DNA of 64,000 nucleotides from Candidatus Peribacteria bacterium (lineage in GTDB: Bacteria > Patescibacteriota > Gracilibacteria > UBA1369 > UBA12463), in the NCBI GenBank assembly GCA_943354965.1, contig CALRDN010000005.1, forward strand, positions 1-64,000, read 5' to 3'. Within the stretch, counting starts at the first letter, position 1. Every line of letters starts with the position of its first letter. This document shows, piece by piece, positions 32,984 through 41,080 of the stretch. The translations under genes were made by a program, and so were the position numbers. The notes beneath the pieces are model-generated. The model worked only from the letters and a program-made list of their open reading frames with translations, was not told the DNA's origin and made no database searches.

Positions 32984-34015
32984 TTATTCGGCGATCCAAG
33001 CCTGAACCTGCTTCTGAATATCCTCGTAATTGCCTGTTTTTGGCAGGAGAATCCACTGACCTTGCTTGTTGTAGGTAGAGTAGACCAAGCCGGATCCTTC
33101 GATGACATGGCTCGTTTTGATCGTATAATCGGCTGTTTGTGAGGCTAGGGCCATTGCGTCTGTAAATGATACATTTGTCTTGATATTCTTGTTGAGATTT
33201 TCGTAAAGGCTGCTGAGGATGTTATAGAAATCCCCTGCCTGTAGTCGATCCTTTACGGCACTGATAACCTCCTGTTGTCGCCTGGATCGATCATAGTCAG
33301 AGGTAGATTTGCGGCTACGTGCGTATTTGAGGGCGAGAGCACCATCTAAATGATGAGGTCCTGCGCTTATAGAAAATACCTCATAATCGATTTTGTTTTT
33401 TGGGTACTGATAGTCGCGAATGGCTTTTTCGACATTAATATCAATTCCACCAATAGCATCGATAAACTGCGTGAATGCCTTCATATCTACGATAATGAAC
33501 TTGTCGAGTTTAATATTTGTAACTAGCTCAATTTTTTCCGCTAATTTTTGAATACCGAAGAATTCATAAAACTCGTTAATCTTTCTCCCATCAATGGCGA
33601 AATCTCGGGGAATGCTTATGAGGGTTACTTCTTTGTTCTTGTTGTTGAGGACGGCGATGATGATGGAATCGGTGAGCTGACTATGCTGACCGACGAGCAG
33701 ATACGCTGTGGTATCGGATGCAGGTACGAGCGATGGAGAACTTGTTGTGACCGTTTGGCTTGTCTGTTCTGTTGCTACGTCCCCTTTCGTAATTTCTTGC
33801 GATAGAGGTATTAGTCGCATTTCGTTTTTTTCAGGCGGTATTGATGTGGTTATATTTCCTGCCTTCAGATTTCCAATCTCATCTATCAGTACATTGATTT
33901 GGGCTTGTTTTAGTTTTAAGTCTTTCACGATATTAATTCCGGATACAAGCATCGTTAGCGTGGCAATTGATATTACCGTAACGAGTACTGCGAGATTTAA
34001 TTTCCAGTGTTTCAT
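32984..34015 (-). CDS. LytR-CpsA-Psr (LCP) family protein
   Basis: A 343-residue protein with one N-terminal membrane helix (about 9-28) and an extracytoplasmic LCP domain: LLVGQHSQLTDSIIIAVLN, LISIPRDFAI, FIDAIGGIDINV, HLDGALALKYARSRKSTSDYDRSRRQQEV. LCP enzymes ligate undecaprenyl-linked polymers to peptidoglycan or proteins. Its start codon overlaps the stop of the VirD4-like ATPase gene by 4 nt, so the two are translationally coupled. Pairing an LCP enzyme with a secretion-type ATPase suggests both act at the cell envelope. Confidence 0.9.
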   Translation of the reverse strand: MKHWKLNLAVLVTVISIATLTMLVSGINIVKDLKLKQAQINVLIDEIGNLKAGNITTSIPPEKNEMRLIPLSQEITKGDVATEQTSQTVTTSSPSLVPASDTTAYLLVGQHSQLTDSIIIAVLNNKNKEVTLISIPRDFAIDGRKINEFYEFFGIQKLAEKIELVTNIKLDKFIIVDMKAFTQFIDAIGGIDINVEKAIRDYQYPKNKIDYEVFSISAGPHHLDGALALKYARSRKSTSDYDRSRRQQEVISAVKDRLQAGDFYNILSSLYENLNKNIKTNVSFTDAMALASQTADYTIKTSHVIEGSGLVYSTYNKQGQWILLPKTGNYEDIQKQVQAWIAE

Positions 34016-36747
34016 TGTGGTGTTTGTGTTGGAGTTGTCGGTACTGCCGGTGCAGCTGGTTCTGGAGTGGACACGATGGGTGTTTGAGGCTCTGTAGGCG
34101 CAGGAGTTGCTTCGACTCCGAGTGTTGCTGCGAGTGCTCCTTCAGTTGTCTCCGGTGGTGTTTCCGGTTCGGCCTCGATACCGATTCTCGCCATGATTTC
34201 TTGCTCAACGAAGTCGTGTTTACGGCCGTACTTCATACGAGCGTACTCACGAACGATTGCTCCAATCTTCTTATTCTCACCCTTCTTATCCCAAATGGTT
34301 TCGAGAGAGAATGGACGGGAGGTGGTATTATTAATATTAAGTTTTACGTAGGCTTTATAGTTGGAGATACCCACGAGATCTTGCTCTGTAACGATTGGGG
34401 CAAATTCTTTTGCGAGGTATTCAGCATCTTCCGCGCCCACCTTGAAGGCGCAAATGGTACCAACGTTACCGAAGACGGCATCGCGGATTTGCGTGTTACT
34501 CGAGCCTGTTTTGGTCACTACGAGCTGACTGATATACTGATGAGCCATGATCAACGCGAGATGGTACTTACGAGCCTCAGATAGAATTGATGCAAAGCTT
34601 TCTGTGGCAAAGTTCTGGAACTCATCTACATAGAGGTAGAAGTCACGTCGTTGTTCTTCCGGGATATCGGCACGACTCATGGCTGCCATCTGAATACGAG
34701 CTACCATGATCAAACCGAGAAGCTGCGTGTTGAGGTCACCGATCTTACCCTTTGAGAGGTTCACGAGGAGAATTTTCCCGGAGTCCATACACTCACGGAA
34801 GTTAAAGGCGGACTTTGGCTGTCCAATCGTATTACGCATAATGGAGTTCGTAATAAACGGACCGAATTTTGCAGAGAAGTACGGGATCATTTCCTGCTTT
34901 TCTCTATCGCCGGTTTCGGCATACTCATGCTTCCAGAATGAGAGAACAACCGGGTTTTTCGCCTTACTGATTTTGTAATTTCTGAATTCCGTATCCACAA
35001 AGATTCTTGGGACGTCGATAAGTGTTGCACCCTCGTCCGGGTCCTCCATGAGCGTCAAGCAGGCATTACGGAAGTAGTGCTGAATACGAGGTCCAAAGAT
35101 CTCATCACCGAATAACTTGATAAAGATCTCTGTCGCCTGGCTCGAGGCGAGGTCCTGCTCTTCCGGCGTCTTGGCCTCGAGAATATTGAGACCCATAGGT
35201 CTGTCAGTATCACCGGCATCGAATATGACTACATCCTTTACTCGCTCCTTTGGAACATAGTTTAAAGCATCCTCAATCAAGTCTCCATGCGGGTCGATGA
35301 CACAGATTCCCTCTCCGTTTTTGATATCCTGACGAATCATATAACTCAAGAGCGAAGACTTACCTGAACCGGATTTACCAATGATATACTGGTGACGAGC
35401 GCGATCTTTCTTCAGGAAGACGACCGGCTTGATCACACCTCGATAACTGTTATTTCCGAGCATCATGCCTTCCATACCCATATCAGCCGGGACTGGCAGC
35501 TTCTTGTACGAGAGCCACATGATAGACGGCGTGAAGTTATACTTGCCATCCGGAAAGTGGTATACCGTTGCGAGCTCTTCTTCCGAGAGAATATTTTCCC
35601 TCTCTCCCCACCCGAAGATTCTTGTTTCCAAAATTCTTTTATTAAAGTTCCGTAACATATACATGTTATTGATGAAGTCAATTGGAATGACTCTACGAGT
35701 GTCGAATCCATTTGATCCCTCATCGTTAACGGAGTTGATAGCGATCTCCATACTACTCATCATTTTCTGTGCTTTCTCTTCGGTAGAAGAGGATGCGATC
35801 ATTCTGATGACTACGTGAAAATTAGATTGCTGGGACTTTTCACCCATTCTTTTTGCCGTGTCTTCTTTGCTCGCGATCATACGTACCATACCTCGCTGAT
35901 AATAGTCTTCTCCTTTTTCTTGCTTCTGGTCGTCCTTTCCTTTTGCGGCTAGTGAAAATAAATCTCCGATGAATCCAAGTATTGATGATCCCTTTGGATT
36001 TCCTTCACTATCTACAGGTCTTCCCTGAAATATGGCTTCACTTACTTTCAAAGCTTTGTTTGCAATTTTTTTCGCGGCAGGTCTCATGATTATTTGAATG
36101 CCCCCCACTTCATCTTCGTCCATCTTGGTGAAGATATTCGTAATAGCATTGAGCGGGTCATTTTCAATTGTTTTGAATGTTTTGATGGGGAACCAGTATT
36201 TTTCCTTTTGCTTAACGTAGAAGCATTTAATGAAATTTGTGTCGGTTTTTTTGATATAAATCGGGCTCACTGGCTCAATCTCGGCACTTGGATATAGTGA
36301 CGTAATTTGTTTTTCGATTAGTGCACTGTAACTTTCGACCGTTACGACATAGAAGTTGATTATTTTCTTTTCTACGATAATTTCAAAGGAGAATATATCA
36401 GAGTGGAAGAAGAATCTTCGTACCATGTTCATGATGTTGAGGCCGCGAAGCTCGTAGAGCGAGCGGTAGCACTGCTGCATGATGGCTATTTTTTCTTTTA
36501 GGTCCTTCTGGACTTCCTTCTCCTTATCCTTCTGCGAGTCTTCACGTGGAAGTGTTACCTTGAAATAGACATTTTTTACATGCCCTATATACAAGTATCG
36601 AAGGAACCAAGATAAAAAGTGGAGCGCAAGGGGTACTCCAATAACTACTACTATGATCGCAATTGGATTTGCTTTTGTGAAGCTCCAGACGATGTTCCAG
36701 TAGTGAGAAATGAGAGCCGTATCGATGTTTATTTTTGGAAGCGTCAT
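34012..36747 (-). CDS. VirD4/TraG-like membrane ATPase (type IV coupling type)
   Basis: A 911-residue protein. Residues about 28-55 form a membrane helix pair; about 60-430 are a beta-rich domain seen in CPR homologues; the ATPase follows with Walker A GKSGSGKSS, IDPHGDLIEDAL and a Walker B-type YLYVDEFQNFA. Further VirD4-like motifs are SEARKYHLALIMAHQY and FGNVGTICAFKVG. The tail (about 860-911) is Pro/Thr-rich. Coupling proteins feed DNA or protein into type IV channels. A paralogue begins at 62158. It overlaps the LCP gene by 4 nt. Confidence 0.85.
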   Translation of the reverse strand: MTLPKINIDTALISHYWNIVWSFTKANPIAIIVVVIGVPLALHFLSWFLRYLYIGHVKNVYFKVTLPREDSQKDKEKEVQKDLKEKIAIMQQCYRSLYELRGLNIMNMVRRFFFHSDIFSFEIIVEKKIINFYVVTVESYSALIEKQITSLYPSAEIEPVSPIYIKKTDTNFIKCFYVKQKEKYWFPIKTFKTIENDPLNAITNIFTKMDEDEVGGIQIIMRPAAKKIANKALKVSEAIFQGRPVDSEGNPKGSSILGFIGDLFSLAAKGKDDQKQEKGEDYYQRGMVRMIASKEDTAKRMGEKSQQSNFHVVIRMIASSSTEEKAQKMMSSMEIAINSVNDEGSNGFDTRRVIPIDFINNMYMLRNFNKRILETRIFGWGERENILSEEELATVYHFPDGKYNFTPSIMWLSYKKLPVPADMGMEGMMLGNNSYRGVIKPVVFLKKDRARHQYIIGKSGSGKSSLLSYMIRQDIKNGEGICVIDPHGDLIEDALNYVPKERVKDVVIFDAGDTDRPMGLNILEAKTPEEQDLASSQATEIFIKLFGDEIFGPRIQHYFRNACLTLMEDPDEGATLIDVPRIFVDTEFRNYKISKAKNPVVLSFWKHEYAETGDREKQEMIPYFSAKFGPFITNSIMRNTIGQPKSAFNFRECMDSGKILLVNLSKGKIGDLNTQLLGLIMVARIQMAAMSRADIPEEQRRDFYLYVDEFQNFATESFASILSEARKYHLALIMAHQYISQLVVTKTGSSNTQIRDAVFGNVGTICAFKVGAEDAEYLAKEFAPIVTEQDLVGISNYKAYVKLNINNTTSRPFSLETIWDKKGENKKIGAIVREYARMKYGRKHDFVEQEIMARIGIEAEPETPPETTEGALAATLGVEATPAPTEPQTPIVSTPEPAAPAVPTTPTQTPQ

Positions 36748-36784
36748 TTGTTGGTTTTGGTTTTAGCCTTTTTTACTTCTTTTC

Positions 36785-36813
36785 ATTATATCATATTTTA
36801 GCTTTGGCGGCAA
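36785..36813 (-). promoter_or_regulatory. Promoter of the VirD4-like/LCP operon
   Basis: On the minus strand TTGCCG and TATAAT with a 17-nt spacer and a TG one base before the -10 (extended -10). Predicted leader about 30 nt. No clear Shine-Dalgarno sequence precedes the ATG at 36747. Confidence 0.68.
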
Positions 36814-36901
36814 GGGTGGTGGCTTGCTTGTCACGTGATTTCTTTGGTTTTTTTTCAGCTTCAAAAAGTCACATATTATTCAAATATAGTATAATATTAG
36901 T

Positions 36902-36917
36902 TTCTGCGTGCGCAGAA
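36902..36917. terminator. Inverted repeat after the receiver gene, possible terminator
   Basis: TTCTGCG and CGCAGAA are perfect arms with a two-base centre, 9 nt beyond the stop of the receiver-domain gene. It could end the six-gene minus-strand operon, although the following run (AAACTAATATT) is not a clean T tract. Confidence 0.3.
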
Positions 36918-36925
36918 GTTGCTCG

Positions 36926-37270
36926 TTATCTACCTAATACCGCTCCAATTACCTCGTCTAGGTGACAGTATCCTTTTTTGAATACACCTGCGCACTTCAA
37001 CTTTATGTCCGGGTTGAGGCTTTCCGGAAGCGTACTGAGAACTACAACTCTGATATTTTTCTCTAGAGCAGCCTGGGCGACGGCTTCCCCATCGCCACGA
37101 TGTGGCATATGCAAGTCGGTGAGCACGGCGTCGATGTTTTCATTTTTGAGGATTTCCAGTGCCTGCTCCTTGTCTTGAGCTTCAAAAACCTCCGTGTTCT
37201 TTCGTAACATCACCGCCAGTTCGTTTCGGAGGGCGTCGTTATCTTCCGCTATGAGAATATTTTTTCGCAT
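36926..37270 (-). CDS. Single-domain response regulator (receiver only)
   Basis: A 114-residue CheY-like protein. The acidic pocket (LIAEDND), the phosphorylatable Asp in LTDLHMP, the Ser/Thr in VVLST and the Lys in FKKG are all present, so it should be phosphorylatable. There is no output domain and no histidine kinase nearby. The start ATG overlaps the stop of the methyltransferase gene by one base (TAATG), indicating coupling. A longer frame upstream would overlap that gene. Confidence 0.85.
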   Translation of the reverse strand: MRKNILIAEDNDALRNELAVMLRKNTEVFEAQDKEQALEILKNENIDAVLTDLHMPHRGDGEAVAQAALEKNIRVVVLSTLPESLNPDIKLKCAGVFKKGYCHLDEVIGAVLGR

Positions 37271-38385
37271 TACTTTGAGAGAAATGAGTAGAGATAGCAC
37301 TTGATTCCTCCATTGAATAATTTTCTATTCTTGTCGGCTGGTCGGCCAAAGAGCTGGGGGAAGTTTTCACTCGGAGTGATGATGAAGAGCGAACAGTTTC
37401 TTGATTGTGCGAACTCCTTCCCAAATTCTCGATACATTTTTTCAACAGATGGCTTATCTTCCAGTCGTTCGCCGTACGGTGGATTACAGATGAAGGTGGT
37501 GTTTTCAAACTTGGCAAAGTCGATATCGTGGAAGTCTGTGCACTGGAAGTTAATATTTCTGAAACCTGCATTGCCGGCGTTTCCCCCTGCTGTTCGAAGT
37601 ATCCCCGCGTCGATATCAAAACCATAGATTCGCAGTTTTACCTCTGATTTTTTCTCCGCTTGAGCCTCTTCATGGATGTTCTTAAACATATTTTGGTCTA
37701 TCCATGGCCACTTTTCGAAAGCAAATGTTCGATTGAGGCCGGGCGCTATATTCTGCGCCATGAGTGCCGCCTCGATGAGAATTGTTCCGCTTCCGCAAAA
37801 TGGATCGACTAACGTGCGATCAGGAGTCCAGTCCGAGAGCTTCACCATCGCCGCAGCGAGCGTCTCCTTCATTGGTGCTTCGTTGGTCTTGGTACGGTAG
37901 CCACGTTTATGGAGACTATCGCCCGAGGAGTCGATCGTAATGACGAACTGATCTTTGTTCGACTTCACCATGATCTGATAGGTGGCCCCTGAATTTTCCG
38001 AGAGAATTTCGCTCTTATGTTTCAATTGAAGTCTCTTTACTACTGATTTTTTTACAATACTTTGGATGGCCGGTTCGGAGTGGAGTATAGATTTCACACT
38101 CGTGGCGTCTACGGGAAAAGCGTCACTCTTGCCAATATACTTCTCCCATGGGAGTACTCCTACCATGTCGAATAGCTCATCAAATGTTGTCGCCTGGAAC
38201 TCCCCCATCTTTATCTGAATACGATCGGCGCAGCGGAGCCAGAGGTTGGCTTGTATCATTGCCTTCTCGTCACCCTCAAAGGTGATCCTTCCATCCTCGG
38301 TTTTGAGAATAGGCAGGCCCAGCTTCTTGAGCTCATCCTGTACGAGCTTTTCCAGTCCAAAGGCGCATGTAGCAATCAGTTCCAT
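37270..38385 (-). CDS. THUMP-domain RNA methyltransferase (RlmL/YpsC-like)
   Basis: A 371-residue protein. The N-terminal region to about 155 has ferredoxin-like and THUMP character (MELIATCAFGLEKLVQDELKKLG, GRITFEGDEKAMIQANLWLRCADRI). The C-terminal Rossmann fold has LVDPFCGSGTILIEAALMA and the catalytic NPPY motif (FICNPPYGERL). Homologues put a 2-methyl group on guanine of 23S rRNA. The length matches the YpsC/RlmL N-terminal half; the RlmK part is absent. It lies in an operon with a NUDIX hydrolase and a receiver protein. Confidence 0.85.
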   Translation of the reverse strand: MELIATCAFGLEKLVQDELKKLGLPILKTEDGRITFEGDEKAMIQANLWLRCADRIQIKMGEFQATTFDELFDMVGVLPWEKYIGKSDAFPVDATSVKSILHSEPAIQSIVKKSVVKRLQLKHKSEILSENSGATYQIMVKSNKDQFVITIDSSGDSLHKRGYRTKTNEAPMKETLAAAMVKLSDWTPDRTLVDPFCGSGTILIEAALMAQNIAPGLNRTFAFEKWPWIDQNMFKNIHEEAQAEKKSEVKLRIYGFDIDAGILRTAGGNAGNAGFRNINFQCTDFHDIDFAKFENTTFICNPPYGERLEDKPSVEKMYREFGKEFAQSRNCSLFIITPSENFPQLFGRPADKNRKLFNGGIKCYLYSFLSK

Positions 38386-38401
38386 GCGCGTACTGTACCT
38401 T

Positions 38402-38842
38402 TTATTCGGAAATTTTGAAATAGTGCTTTATACAGGCGTCCAAATCGGTAATCAGCTTCATTTGAAGCGCTTCTTGCGGAGTAACCCATTTATAATCTTT
38501 GTGCTCGCTTGGCCTTAGAATGATTTCTGGTCTTTCCGTATAGGATGTAGAAAACGAGTGATACAGAAAATCATACTCGGGATAACGAACGTGCAAACTG
38601 TCGTGAAATGTAATGTCTTGGCCTGGAATAATTAGCCCTGTTTCTTCCTGTATTTCGCGAATCATTCCTTCATGAATGGACTCACCTTTCTCTCTCTTCC
38701 CTGCCGGTAATCCCCAAACATTTGGCTGTAAATCGTCCGAGTCCTGACGGTGGAGCAGTAGTATTTTTCCATCATGTATCAAGAAGCAACTCACTACCTC
38801 GAAGCGTGGATTGAAGTCCGATGGAGATTGAGAGTGGAGCAT
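38402..38842 (-). CDS. NUDIX hydrolase
   Basis: A 146-residue protein with a full Nudix box, GKREKGESIHEGMIREIQEE followed by TGL, matching GX5EX7REUXEEXGU. It hydrolyses a nucleoside diphosphate linked to an unknown group; house-cleaning of damaged nucleotides is one option. It sits 4 nt after a gene of unknown function and 16 nt before the methyltransferase gene, in one minus-strand operon. Confidence 0.88.
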   Translation of the reverse strand: MLHSQSPSDFNPRFEVVSCFLIHDGKILLLHRQDSDDLQPNVWGLPAGKREKGESIHEGMIREIQEETGLIIPGQDITFHDSLHVRYPEYDFLYHSFSTSYTERPEIILRPSEHKDYKWVTPQEALQMKLITDLDACIKHYFKISE

Positions 38843-38846
38843 GATG

Positions 38847-39416
38847 TTATTTTTCTAATTTCTTTTGTTCAGTTTTTCCTAATCTTAGGACTCCTTCAAT
38901 CATTGACCTTCCCCATTCCACAAGCGATCTGATGGCAATTTCTGTTTTTACTGCGCTGGGTTGAGCATTGATATATCTTTTTACGGCACGCATTTTTCCG
39001 CCGCGTGATTCTTCATAAAATTTATGTACAAATGCCATACCTTCCGGAGTGTCTGCCTCAATGTGTTGCGCAATTTCTCTCGCGTTATATTTTTTTGGAT
39101 TTGAAACAATAAACATATTCTCTGCAACCGGCCTATCTTGAATTGGGGCATGTTTTACGACATCGAGAAGATCTCTTTTTGCATTTTTTAAAACTTCTGC
39201 CTTTTTCTCTCTATATAAGGTAATCAATGAGAATACGGCTGGGTCGCGTGCTGTCATTTTTCTTATGAGCTCATCTCGCGAAAATGATCCGACTCCAGGA
39301 ATTTTCATGCCTTGACTCCTGCTTAATTTGGAAATCATCGTAATCATCTTTCCGAGTTCCTCCTCGGTAACTTCTGCCATTCCTCCACTTTCTACGTCCG
39401 TTTTTGTTTCTACCAT
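38847..39416 (-). CDS. Hypothetical protein
   Basis: A 189-residue, charged, probably soluble helical protein with no family I recognise. It begins MVETKTDVESGGMAEVTEEE and has a basic C-terminus (RLGKTEQKKLEK). It lies 15 nt after the 275-residue gene and 4 nt before the NUDIX gene, so it is likely translated from the same operon. No signal peptide or membrane helix is visible. Confidence 0.6.
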   Translation of the reverse strand: MVETKTDVESGGMAEVTEEELGKMITMISKLSRSQGMKIPGVGSFSRDELIRKMTARDPAVFSLITLYREKKAEVLKNAKRDLLDVVKHAPIQDRPVAENMFIVSNPKKYNAREIAQHIEADTPEGMAFVHKFYEESRGGKMRAVKRYINAQPSAVKTEIAIRSLVEWGRSMIEGVLRLGKTEQKKLEK

Positions 39417-39431
39417 ATTTTTTTATGAGAT

Positions 39432-40259
39432 TTATAGCGCAGACTTTGCTGCAGGGTCTCTCAGGTTAGCAAACATTCTCTCCCATTCCATATCAGAATA
39501 TCCCATCTGAATTCCCAATGGAACATGTCCTAAATCTCTTTTGGCCATTGCAATGAGGTCAACTGGATTTAACGTTGAATATGTAGCCATTCTTTCCTTG
39601 TGACTTAATCCACCACCGCTGAGCCTCGTGACATCACGTCTTAAGGAAGCAAAAGTGAGATCCCCTCTATGTAAAATATTCGTCGCCAAATTTTTCAGGA
39701 TTGCATTCAGTGTCTCGGTATAATCCGGGCTAAATTGCATCAATAAATTTCGTGCTTCATCGCTGAGTAAGTCAGCATGACTCATTTCCTTATCATGCCG
39801 AAGAGTGGTTGAGAATGTTAATGTTTCGCTCCCTAGATGTAATACATCTCCTTTCCCGCCTTTTTCTTCTGCTGGTATTCCGGATCTCAGGGATAATATA
39901 TCCCAGACTGCTCCTCCTATTTTGTGTCGAAATATAATTATGAGTTTATTTGTAGAGAGTGTAGAGGCACGGGCAAGCGGTATTTCTTGATATGCGTCCC
40001 TTTCGTTACGGGCATGATTATGACGAGGTATTACCGGGACTACCTCCAAGACCTCTCGATCCACATAACTTGCTTCCTGGATTGCCATGAGGAGATTTCC
40101 GATAATGGCATTTATCTGCGCAAGAGATGTTTCAGGAATTCCAATACTATTTGCTGCACTTATGTACTGAGTATTTTTGAAATCAGAAGGCGTGACAATC
40201 TCACCCTTATCCGAAAGGCTTTTGAATTGTCCATCGAGATGTAATGATCCGTATGACAT
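39432..40259 (-). CDS. Hypothetical protein
   Basis: A 275-residue protein without a recognisable family, signal peptide or membrane segment. The N-terminus is MSYGSLHLDGQFKSLSDKGE; the middle contains LIIIFRHKIGGAVWDILSL and a Gly-rich DVTRLSGGGLSHKERM. It begins 3 nt after the small 74-residue gene and ends 15 nt before the next, so operon membership is clear. Function cannot be inferred. Confidence 0.6.
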   Translation of the reverse strand: MSYGSLHLDGQFKSLSDKGEIVTPSDFKNTQYISAANSIGIPETSLAQINAIIGNLLMAIQEASYVDREVLEVVPVIPRHNHARNERDAYQEIPLARASTLSTNKLIIIFRHKIGGAVWDILSLRSGIPAEEKGGKGDVLHLGSETLTFSTTLRHDKEMSHADLLSDEARNLLMQFSPDYTETLNAILKNLATNILHRGDLTFASLRRDVTRLSGGGLSHKERMATYSTLNPVDLIAMAKRDLGHVPLGIQMGYSDMEWERMFANLRDPAAKSAL

Positions 40260-40262
40260 GGT

Positions 40263-40487
40263 TTATAGCGTTGGATAATCATTAATCACATTCTGGAGTA
40301 ACTCTATTGCTCCTTTATTTTGCATTAATGCTATGGCCCTTCGCGCCTCACGAATATAGAGAGACCTTATATTATTTCCATCTGAATCTCCGCAGGGTTT
40401 GGCAATATGCGTAAGCAAAAAGAGTGCATGCTGCATATCTAGCAGGCTATCTTTCATTGGTTGATCTGGTGTCTCTCCTAAGCTCAT
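40263..40487 (-). CDS. Small hypothetical protein, first gene of the operon
   Basis: A 74-residue helical protein (MSLGETPDQPMKDSLLDMQH...). I do not recognise it. The tight 3-nt spacing to the next gene supports that it is real. The promoter should lie in 40488-40530, where I see no clear match to consensus. Confidence 0.5.
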   Translation of the reverse strand: MSLGETPDQPMKDSLLDMQHALFLLTHIAKPCGDSDGNNIRSLYIREARRAIALMQNKGAIELLQNVINDYPTL

Positions 40488-40528
40488 ATTTTTTCAAATA
40501 AGGAGGAGAGTGTATCAATTCCCGTGCC

Positions 40529-40557
40529 TTGAGGCAATATTTTTCATTTTGTATGAT
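40529..40557 (+). promoter_or_regulatory. Candidate promoter for the tRNA-like RNA
   Basis: TTGAGG and TATGAT with a 17-nt spacer on the plus strand. The expected start near 40564 leaves an 88-nt leader before the tRNA-like part, to be removed by RNase P-type processing. A weaker alternative (TTGCTG and TTAGAT, 18 nt apart, 40591-40620) would start nearer. Confidence 0.4.
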
Positions 40558-40651
40558 TTTGATGAATTTGCCACTATAAAATTCATGATTTTGCTGTTCT
40601 ATGTCAGCTTTTTGTTAGATCCATGGTGTAGCGTTGTAATTACCAGATTCC

Positions 40652-40722
40652 GGGGGTTTGCCGGTGCACTCACTGGACTCGTCATTCCAGTGATACGGGT
40701 TCGACTCCCGTAACCTCCACCA
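40652..40722 (+). ncRNA. 71-nt tRNA-like RNA resembling the acceptor domain of tmRNA
   Basis: The acceptor stem GGGGGTT (40652-40658) pairs with AACCTCC (40712-40718), including G3.U70, then discriminator A and an encoded CCA. The T arm is ACGGG TTCGACT CCCGT. Instead of normal D and anticodon arms there is an 11-nt stretch and an 8-bp stem, TCACTGGA/TCCAGTGA, with an 8-nt loop CTCGTCAT. G3.U70 plus A73 is the identity set of alanyl-tRNA synthetase in tRNA-Ala and tmRNA. The layout equals the tRNA-like domain of tmRNA (no D stem, P2-like helix) without tag frame or pseudoknots. It may be a degenerate or specialised tmRNA relative. A strong terminator 16 nt downstream supports a real gene. Confidence 0.6.
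40668..40683 (+). repeat. 16-nt direct repeat, copy inside the tRNA-like RNA
   Basis: ACTCACTGGACTCGTC covers the 5' strand of the internal stem and most of its loop. An identical copy lies at 40779-40794, 111 bp downstream and beyond the terminator. Confidence 0.7.
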
Positions 40723-40737
40723 GTCTGGGAGACGAAG

Positions 40738-40774
40738 AAAAAGAGCTACCTAAACAGTTAGGTGGCTCTTTTTT
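40738..40774. terminator. Strong bidirectional rho-independent terminator
   Basis: AAGAGCTACCTAA (40741-40753) pairs over 13 bp with TTAGGTGGCTCTT (40758-40770), one G-T pair, loop ACAG, flanked by A and T runs on the two sides. It can end the tRNA-like RNA on the plus strand and the glyS operon on the minus strand. Confidence 0.88.
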
Positions 40775-40778
40775 GGGA

Positions 40779-40794
40779 ACTCACTGGACTCGTC
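40779..40794 (+). repeat. 16-nt direct repeat, copy beyond the terminator
   Basis: Identical to 40668-40683. On the minus strand it lies in the 3' untranslated end of the glyS operon, between the DUF2164 stop (40814) and the terminator, so that mRNA would carry a perfect 16-nt complement of the tRNA-like RNA. A small palindrome (TGCTAT-T-ATAGCA) follows at 40797-40809. Confidence 0.7.
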
Positions 40795-40813
40795 GGTGCT
40801 ATTATAGCATATA

Positions 40814-41068
40814 TTATTTATTCTTCAAAAGATCTATATCAATCTCGAGGTTCTCGGCGTTCTGCCTAATAGTCATTTTGGCATCCTCGATAGCCCTATT
40901 ATACATATCCTTCGAGAGAGCCTCCTGGAAAAAATCTAGGATTTCCCCAGCGGCCAGCATGCCAATCTCCTCACCTCTTTCTTTTTCGAAGTAGGTTGTG
41001 ATTTCTCTGATGAAGCCTGAACGCCTTTCTTTGCTTAAGATATCACACTTTCGTTTAATGGTTGCCAT
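40814..41068 (-). CDS. DUF2164 family protein
   Basis: An 84-residue helical protein. The pattern ILSKERRSGFIREITTYFEK, EIGMLAAGEILDFFQEAL and YNRAIEDAKM is characteristic of DUF2164, a small family of unknown function. The start is taken at the ATG at 41068, where the family begins; another ATG four codons upstream (41080) abuts the previous stop. It is the last gene of the dtd-glyS operon before the bidirectional terminator. Confidence 0.75.
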   Translation of the reverse strand: MATIKRKCDILSKERRSGFIREITTYFEKERGEEIGMLAAGEILDFFQEALSKDMYNRAIEDAKMTIRQNAENLEIDIDLLKNK

Positions 41069-41080
41069 AAATATGTACAT

